A program made the position numbers and the translations under genes. A stretch of 9,183 bases of DNA from Actinomycetota bacterium (lineage in GTDB: Bacteria > Actinomycetota > Acidimicrobiia > Acidimicrobiales > Ilumatobacteraceae). Shown here one piece after another: positions 6,760 through 9,183 of this stretch (its first letter is position 1; each line of letters starts with the position of its first letter). A model generated the notes under the pieces. It made no database searches, was not told the DNA's origin, and saw only the letters and a list, made by a program, of their open reading frames with translations. The stretch is taken from NCBI GenBank assembly GCA_009704425.1, contig WLEG01000061.1, positions 1 through 9,183 on the forward strand. Reading direction: 5' to 3'.

Positions 6760-7506
6760 ATGTCGGATGTCCGAGCACGAACTCGGGTGGAGGATTCCAC
6801 CGGATCGGTGTGGACGGTGGTGGTGGCCGGCGGTTCGGGTCGTCGATTCGGCGCGATGAAGCAATACGAATCCCTCGGAGACCGACGTGTGGTGGATCAC
6901 GCGGTGGAGACCGCCCGCCTCGTCGGTGACGGCGTGGTGTTGGTGCTCCCCGAATCGGACGTGGCGGACGAGACGACATGGGGTGCGGCGTCGGACGTCT
7001 CGGTGGTGGCCGGTGGTCCCACGCGCACCGCCAGTGTGCGCAACGGATTGGCGGCGGTCCCCGCCGATGCCGCCGTCGTGTTGGTGCACGATGGCGCTCG
7101 ACCGTTCGCCTCGGCCGGGTTGTATCGCCTGGTGATCGACGCGGTGCGCGGTGGTGCCGACGGAGCGGTGCCCGGCCTGCCGGTGACCGACACCGTGAAG
7201 GTGATCGAGGTCGTGGAGTCGGCCAGCATCGGCGTGGGCGGTTCGGTGGTGCCGCACATCGTGGACACCCCCGATCGGGCCACGTTGTTGGCGGTCCAGA
7301 CACCGCAAGGCTTCGTGGCGGAGATTCTGCGACGGGCGTACCTGTCGGAGGTCGATGCATCCGACGACTCCGCACTCGTCGAGTCCATCGGCGGTACCGT
7401 CATTGCCGTGCCCGGTGAGATCGACAATCGCAAGATCACCCATCCCGAGGATCTGGTGTGGGCACGTGACGTGCTGGCGCGACGCAACGGTTCGGTGACG
7501 TCGTGA
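6760..7506 (+). CDS. ispD: 2-C-methyl-D-erythritol 4-phosphate cytidylyltransferase (IspD)
   Basis: The third enzyme of the MEP pathway, which joins CTP and methylerythritol phosphate to give CDP-methylerythritol and pyrophosphate in the cytoplasm. It has 248 residues, close to the family norm. The nucleotide-binding loop reads AGGSGRRFG (23-31) followed by Lys34-Gln; most IspDs read AAGxGxRxG here, so the second Ala is Gly. Other family marks are GGPTRTASVRNGL, VLVHDGARPF, PVTDTVK, DRATLLAVQTPQGF and the C-terminal DNRKITHPEDL. The ATG at 6760 puts 17 residues before the first strand; GTG 6787 is a shorter alternative that cannot be excluded. There is no Shine-Dalgarno, so leaderless initiation from the 6743-6748 element is plausible. 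The last four bases overlap the ispF start (GTGA), so the two genes are probably translationally coupled. Typical actinobacteria place carD upstream; here a crp gene diverges instead. Confidence 0.95.
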   Translation: MSDVRARTRVEDSTGSVWTVVVAGGSGRRFGAMKQYESLGDRRVVDHAVETARLVGDGVVLVLPESDVADETTWGAASDVSVVAGGPTRTASVRNGLAAVPADAAVVLVHDGARPFASAGLYRLVIDAVRGGADGAVPGLPVTDTVKVIEVVESASIGVGGSVVPHIVDTPDRATLLAVQTPQGFVAEILRRAYLSEVDASDDSALVESIGGTVIAVPGEIDNRKITHPEDLVWARDVLARRNGSVTS

Positions 7507-8006
7507 GCATCGACGCCATCCGTGTGGGTCAGGGCTTCGACATTCATCGTTTCACCGACGACCCCGAGCGCCGTTTGGTGTTGGGTGGTGTGGTGTTCGA
7601 GGGCGCGCGCGGTTTGGTGGGCCACAGCGACGCCGACGTCATCGCGCACGCGTGCGCCGACGCCCTGTTGGGTGCGGCCGGCATGGGCGACATCGGTGAA
7701 CATTTCCCCGACACCGATCCGCAGTGGAAAGGTGTCGACTCCCTGGTGATCTTGGATCACGTGGCATCGATGGTGCGCTCCAGCGGATGGACCGTGGGCA
7801 ACATCGACTGCAGCGTGGTGTGCGAGGAGCCCAAGTTGGCCCCGAACCGTGACGCGATGCAGCGCAGGTTGAGCGACGTCACCGGTGCCCCGGTGTCGGT
7901 GAAGGGGCGGCGGGCCGAGGGTCTGGGTGCTCTCGGTCGTCGCGAGGGCATCGCGTGCTGGGCCTCGGCCGTGATCTATCGAGTCGACAGCAGGAGTGAG
8001 ATCTGA
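7503..8006 (+). CDS. ispF: 2-C-methyl-D-erythritol 2,4-cyclodiphosphate synthase (IspF)
   Basis: The fifth MEP-pathway enzyme: it cyclises CDP-methylerythritol 2-phosphate to the cyclodiphosphate, releasing CMP. IspF works as a homotrimer with metal-containing active sites at subunit interfaces. It has 167 residues, the usual size. Metal ligands are visible: Asp13 and His15 in GQGFDIHRF, and His49 in DADVIAHACADALLGA. GMGDIGEHFPDTDP and EPKLAPNRDAM are also family hallmarks. The CDP-binding loop, K-A-T-T-T-E in E. coli, reads K-G-R-R-A-E here (134-139), although the following LG-x-x-GR-x-EGI is kept. The start is GTG 7503, overlapping the ispD stop by four bases with no separate Shine-Dalgarno, indicating coupled translation. 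Its TGA overlaps the rlmB ATG by one base. Having ispD and ispF adjacent is common. Confidence 0.96.
   Translation: MSIDAIRVGQGFDIHRFTDDPERRLVLGGVVFEGARGLVGHSDADVIAHACADALLGAAGMGDIGEHFPDTDPQWKGVDSLVILDHVASMVRSSGWTVGNIDCSVVCEEPKLAPNRDAMQRRLSDVTGAPVSVKGRRAEGLGALGRREGIACWASAVIYRVDSRSEI
7992..7996 (+). promoter_or_regulatory. Shine-Dalgarno sequence (AGGAG) for rlmB
   Basis: AGGAG lies nine bases before the ATG at 8006, within the last codons of ispF. It is the only clear, well-spaced Shine-Dalgarno found before a gene start in the window, and it fixes the rlmB start despite the overlap with the ispF stop codon. Confidence 0.75.
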
Positions 8007-9022
8007 TGGCCGCACGCAAGGGAACGGGACCGCGCAAGGGAACCGGAAAGCCGAAGCCGGCGTCGGCCGGCAAGGGCAAGCCGGCCAAGCCGCGCACACC
8101 GTCGTCGGGTGCGGGCAAGTCGACCAAGGGTCGCAATCTCGGACCCAGCGCGCGCGGACCGCGTGTGGTGGATGCACGCGGCGCCGGTCGCACCGGAGCC
8201 GTGAAGCCGGGCCCCATGAAGCCGGGACGGGCGGCCGGACGTGGTGCCGGTCGTGGAGCGGCATCGGAGTCCGACGACGATTTGGGTGGTCGTCAGATCG
8301 AGGGCCGTCAGGCGGTGCGCGAGTTGTTGATCGCCGGTCGTCGCCGCGTGCACGAGGTGTGGTTGGCGGCCGACCTGGACGAGAGCGACGTGGTGGAGGA
8401 CATCCGTGATCTGGCGCGCGCGAATCGCGTGCTGGTGGTGGAGGTCAGTCGCAAGAAGTTGGAGTACACCTCGCGCAGCGAGGCTCCCCAGGGCGTGTTG
8501 GCGCACGCCGATCCGATTCCGTCGGTGCCCATCGACGCGTTGTTGAAGCGTCGGCCGGGCAAGGCTCCGTTCCTGGTGGCCGTCGACGGCGTGACCGACC
8601 CGGGCAACCTGGGCGCGTTGTTGCGTTGTTGCGACGGTGCGGGTGTGGACGGCGTCATCCTTCCGCGACATCGTTCGGTGCACATCACGCCGACCGTGGC
8701 CAAGGCGTCGGTGGGTGCGGTGGAGTACGTGCCCATGGCGGTGGTGGGTGGACTGCCCACCACGTTGGCGCGCATGCGCGAGTTGGGCATCTGGGTGGTG
8801 GGCCTCGACGACGCCGCCGACAAGAGCCTGTTCGAGTTGGGTGATCTGGCCACTGAGGGCATCTGCTTGGTGTTGGGTGCCGAGGGTCCGGGCCTGTCGC
8901 GTCTGGTGCGCGAACGTTGCGATCTGATCGTGAGCATTCCGATGAGGGGCCGATTGAGCTCGCTGAACGTGTCGGCCGCGGCGTCGTTGGCCACCTACGA
9001 GGTCGCCCGCCACCGCAAGTAG
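8006..9022 (+). CDS. rlmB: 23S rRNA 2'-O-ribose methyltransferase, TrmH/SpoU family (RlmB-like)
   Basis: An S-adenosylmethionine-dependent methyltransferase; RlmB methylates the ribose of G2251 in E. coli 23S rRNA. It has 338 residues against roughly 245 for E. coli RlmB. The excess is an N-terminal tail (about 1-94) rich in Lys, Arg, Gly and Pro, starting with a tandem RKGTGP/RKGTGK repeat and probably disordered and RNA-binding. The substrate-binding domain starts around Gln97 (QIEGRQAVRELL). The SPOUT knotted domain has motif 1 (DGVTDPGNLGALLR, from 194, with Asn201 and Arg207), motif 2 (LGAEGPGLSRLV, Glu293) and motif 3 (IPMRGRLSSLNVS, Asn321). The start follows from the AGGAG at 7992 and the one-base overlap with ispF. 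Many actinobacteria have cysS between ispF and rlmB; it is absent here. A different 2'-O target (TrmH-type tRNA) cannot be excluded from sequence, but the domain order favours RlmB. Confidence 0.93.
   Translation: MAARKGTGPRKGTGKPKPASAGKGKPAKPRTPSSGAGKSTKGRNLGPSARGPRVVDARGAGRTGAVKPGPMKPGRAAGRGAGRGAASESDDDLGGRQIEGRQAVRELLIAGRRRVHEVWLAADLDESDVVEDIRDLARANRVLVVEVSRKKLEYTSRSEAPQGVLAHADPIPSVPIDALLKRRPGKAPFLVAVDGVTDPGNLGALLRCCDGAGVDGVILPRHRSVHITPTVAKASVGAVEYVPMAVVGGLPTTLARMRELGIWVVGLDDAADKSLFELGDLATEGICLVLGAEGPGLSRLVRERCDLIVSIPMRGRLSSLNVSAAASLATYEVARHRK
8015..8043 (+). repeat. Short in-frame tandem repeat in the rlmB tail
   Basis: The 11-mer CGCAAGGGAAC occurs at 8015-8025 and again at 8033-8043, an 18-base period that encodes two RKGTG units. 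It sits in the basic N-terminal tail of the methyltransferase, and similar K/G/P-rich units continue after it without exact DNA repetition. It probably arose by local duplication. Confidence 0.6.
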
Positions 9023-9035
9023 CCTGCGGGGCGTC

Positions 9036-9107
9036 GCCGGGTTAGCTCAGTGGTAGAGCAACCGCCTTGTAAGCGGTAGGTCGTGGGTTCAATCCCCACA
9101 CCCGGCT
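9036..9107 (+). tRNA. tRNA-Thr (anticodon TGT)
   Basis: A complete 72-nt cloverleaf. Acceptor arms 9036-9042 and 9100-9106 (GCCGGGT/ACCCGGC) pair perfectly and the discriminator is T9107. The D stem is GCTC/GAGC (9045-9048 and 9056-9059). The anticodon stem is ACCGC/GCGGT around the loop CTTGTAA, with anticodon TGT at 9068-9070. The T stem is GTGGG/CCCAC around TTCAATC. The TGT anticodon reads ACA and other ACN threonine codons. The 3' CCA is not encoded. It begins 13 bases after the rlmB stop with no obvious terminator between, so it may be processed from the rlmB transcript. Confidence 0.97.
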
Positions 9108-9108
9108 C

Positions 9109-9183
9109 TCAGGCCAGCAGTTCGCGCACGCGCGCCAGCAACACGTCGAAGGCCGCGTCGTTGTGGCCGCCCTCGGGGAAGAT
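9109..9183 (-). CDS. Alpha/beta-hydrolase-like protein, C-terminal fragment
   Basis: Only the last 24 codons and the TGA (9109-9111) are in the window; the gene continues beyond the right edge. The visible peptide begins IFPEGGHNDAAF and ends in an amphipathic helix, VLLARVRELLA. The GGHND motif followed by a terminal helix is typical of the catalytic-His segment near the end of alpha/beta-hydrolases (BEM46-like or related peptidase/esterase folds), where the His completes the triad. The frame is open to the edge and its codons are GC-rich at third positions, supporting a real gene. It converges on tRNA-Thr with a single base between them, leaving no room for a separate terminator. The exact family cannot be decided from this fragment. 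Confidence 0.65.
   Translation of the reverse strand: MFPEGGHNDAAFDVLLARVRELLA

Noticed and set aside
6897..8264. A long open frame on the minus strand across ispD, ispF and the start of rlmB
   Set aside because: It lies opposite three clearly identified genes; its protein is low-complexity, His/Arg/Thr-rich and matches no family. Long antisense frames are expected in DNA this GC-rich.
9036..9107. tRNA-Thr as an integration hotspot with a genomic island to its right
   Set aside because: The flanking gene is an ordinary hydrolase fragment, one base away, and no partial tRNA repeat or integrase is seen in the window.

Overview
The window is a high-GC, gene-dense bacterial chromosome segment. 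The gene families (a GlxR-like Crp regulator, an EccC/EssC-like FtsK ATPase, an ispD-ispF-rlmB block and a CopA with actinobacterial-style sequence) point to an actinobacterium. Several genes have no Shine-Dalgarno sequence, and TTG is unusually common for leucine in a GC-rich genome. I lean towards the Acidimicrobiia (Ilumatobacter-like), but that placement is inference from style, not a database match.

Left region (1-2524): the C-terminal three quarters of a Cu(I)-exporting P1B-1 ATPase (+) enters from the left edge. It overlaps tail to tail by 29 bp with a minus-strand gene for a sigma-70-like/HTH protein. That protein is divergent from the next gene across a 112-bp gap (2525-2636) that carries a dense cluster of GGTGA/TCACC pentamers, which looks like an operator.

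Middle region (2637-6729): a 920-residue membrane-anchored FtsK/SpoIIIE-type ATPase related to type VII secretion EccC/EssC has one intact ATPase module and several degenerate ones. Twelve bases later comes a dienelactone-hydrolase-family gene. This converges, with a single base between stop codons, on a minus-strand Crp/GlxR-like regulator.

Right region (6760-9183): crp and ispD diverge from a 30-bp gap whose centre is a symmetric GGTA-C-TACC element, a candidate bidirectional promoter. The ispD, ispF and rlmB genes then form a tightly overlapping operon: MEP-pathway steps 3 and 5 for isoprenoid precursors, then a 23S rRNA 2'-O-methyltransferase with a long basic tail. It is followed 13 bases later by tRNA-Thr(UGU), and after one spacer base by the 3' end of a convergent alpha/beta-hydrolase-like gene that runs off the right edge.

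The copper pump, isoprenoid and rRNA-modification genes are ordinary housekeeping. The least explained part is the divergent pair of the sigma-like regulator and the EccC-like ATPase with its operator-like intergenic DNA. No WXG100 substrate or other secretion component is visible here. There is no mobile element, CRISPR array or rRNA, and no non-coding gap longer than 112 bp.
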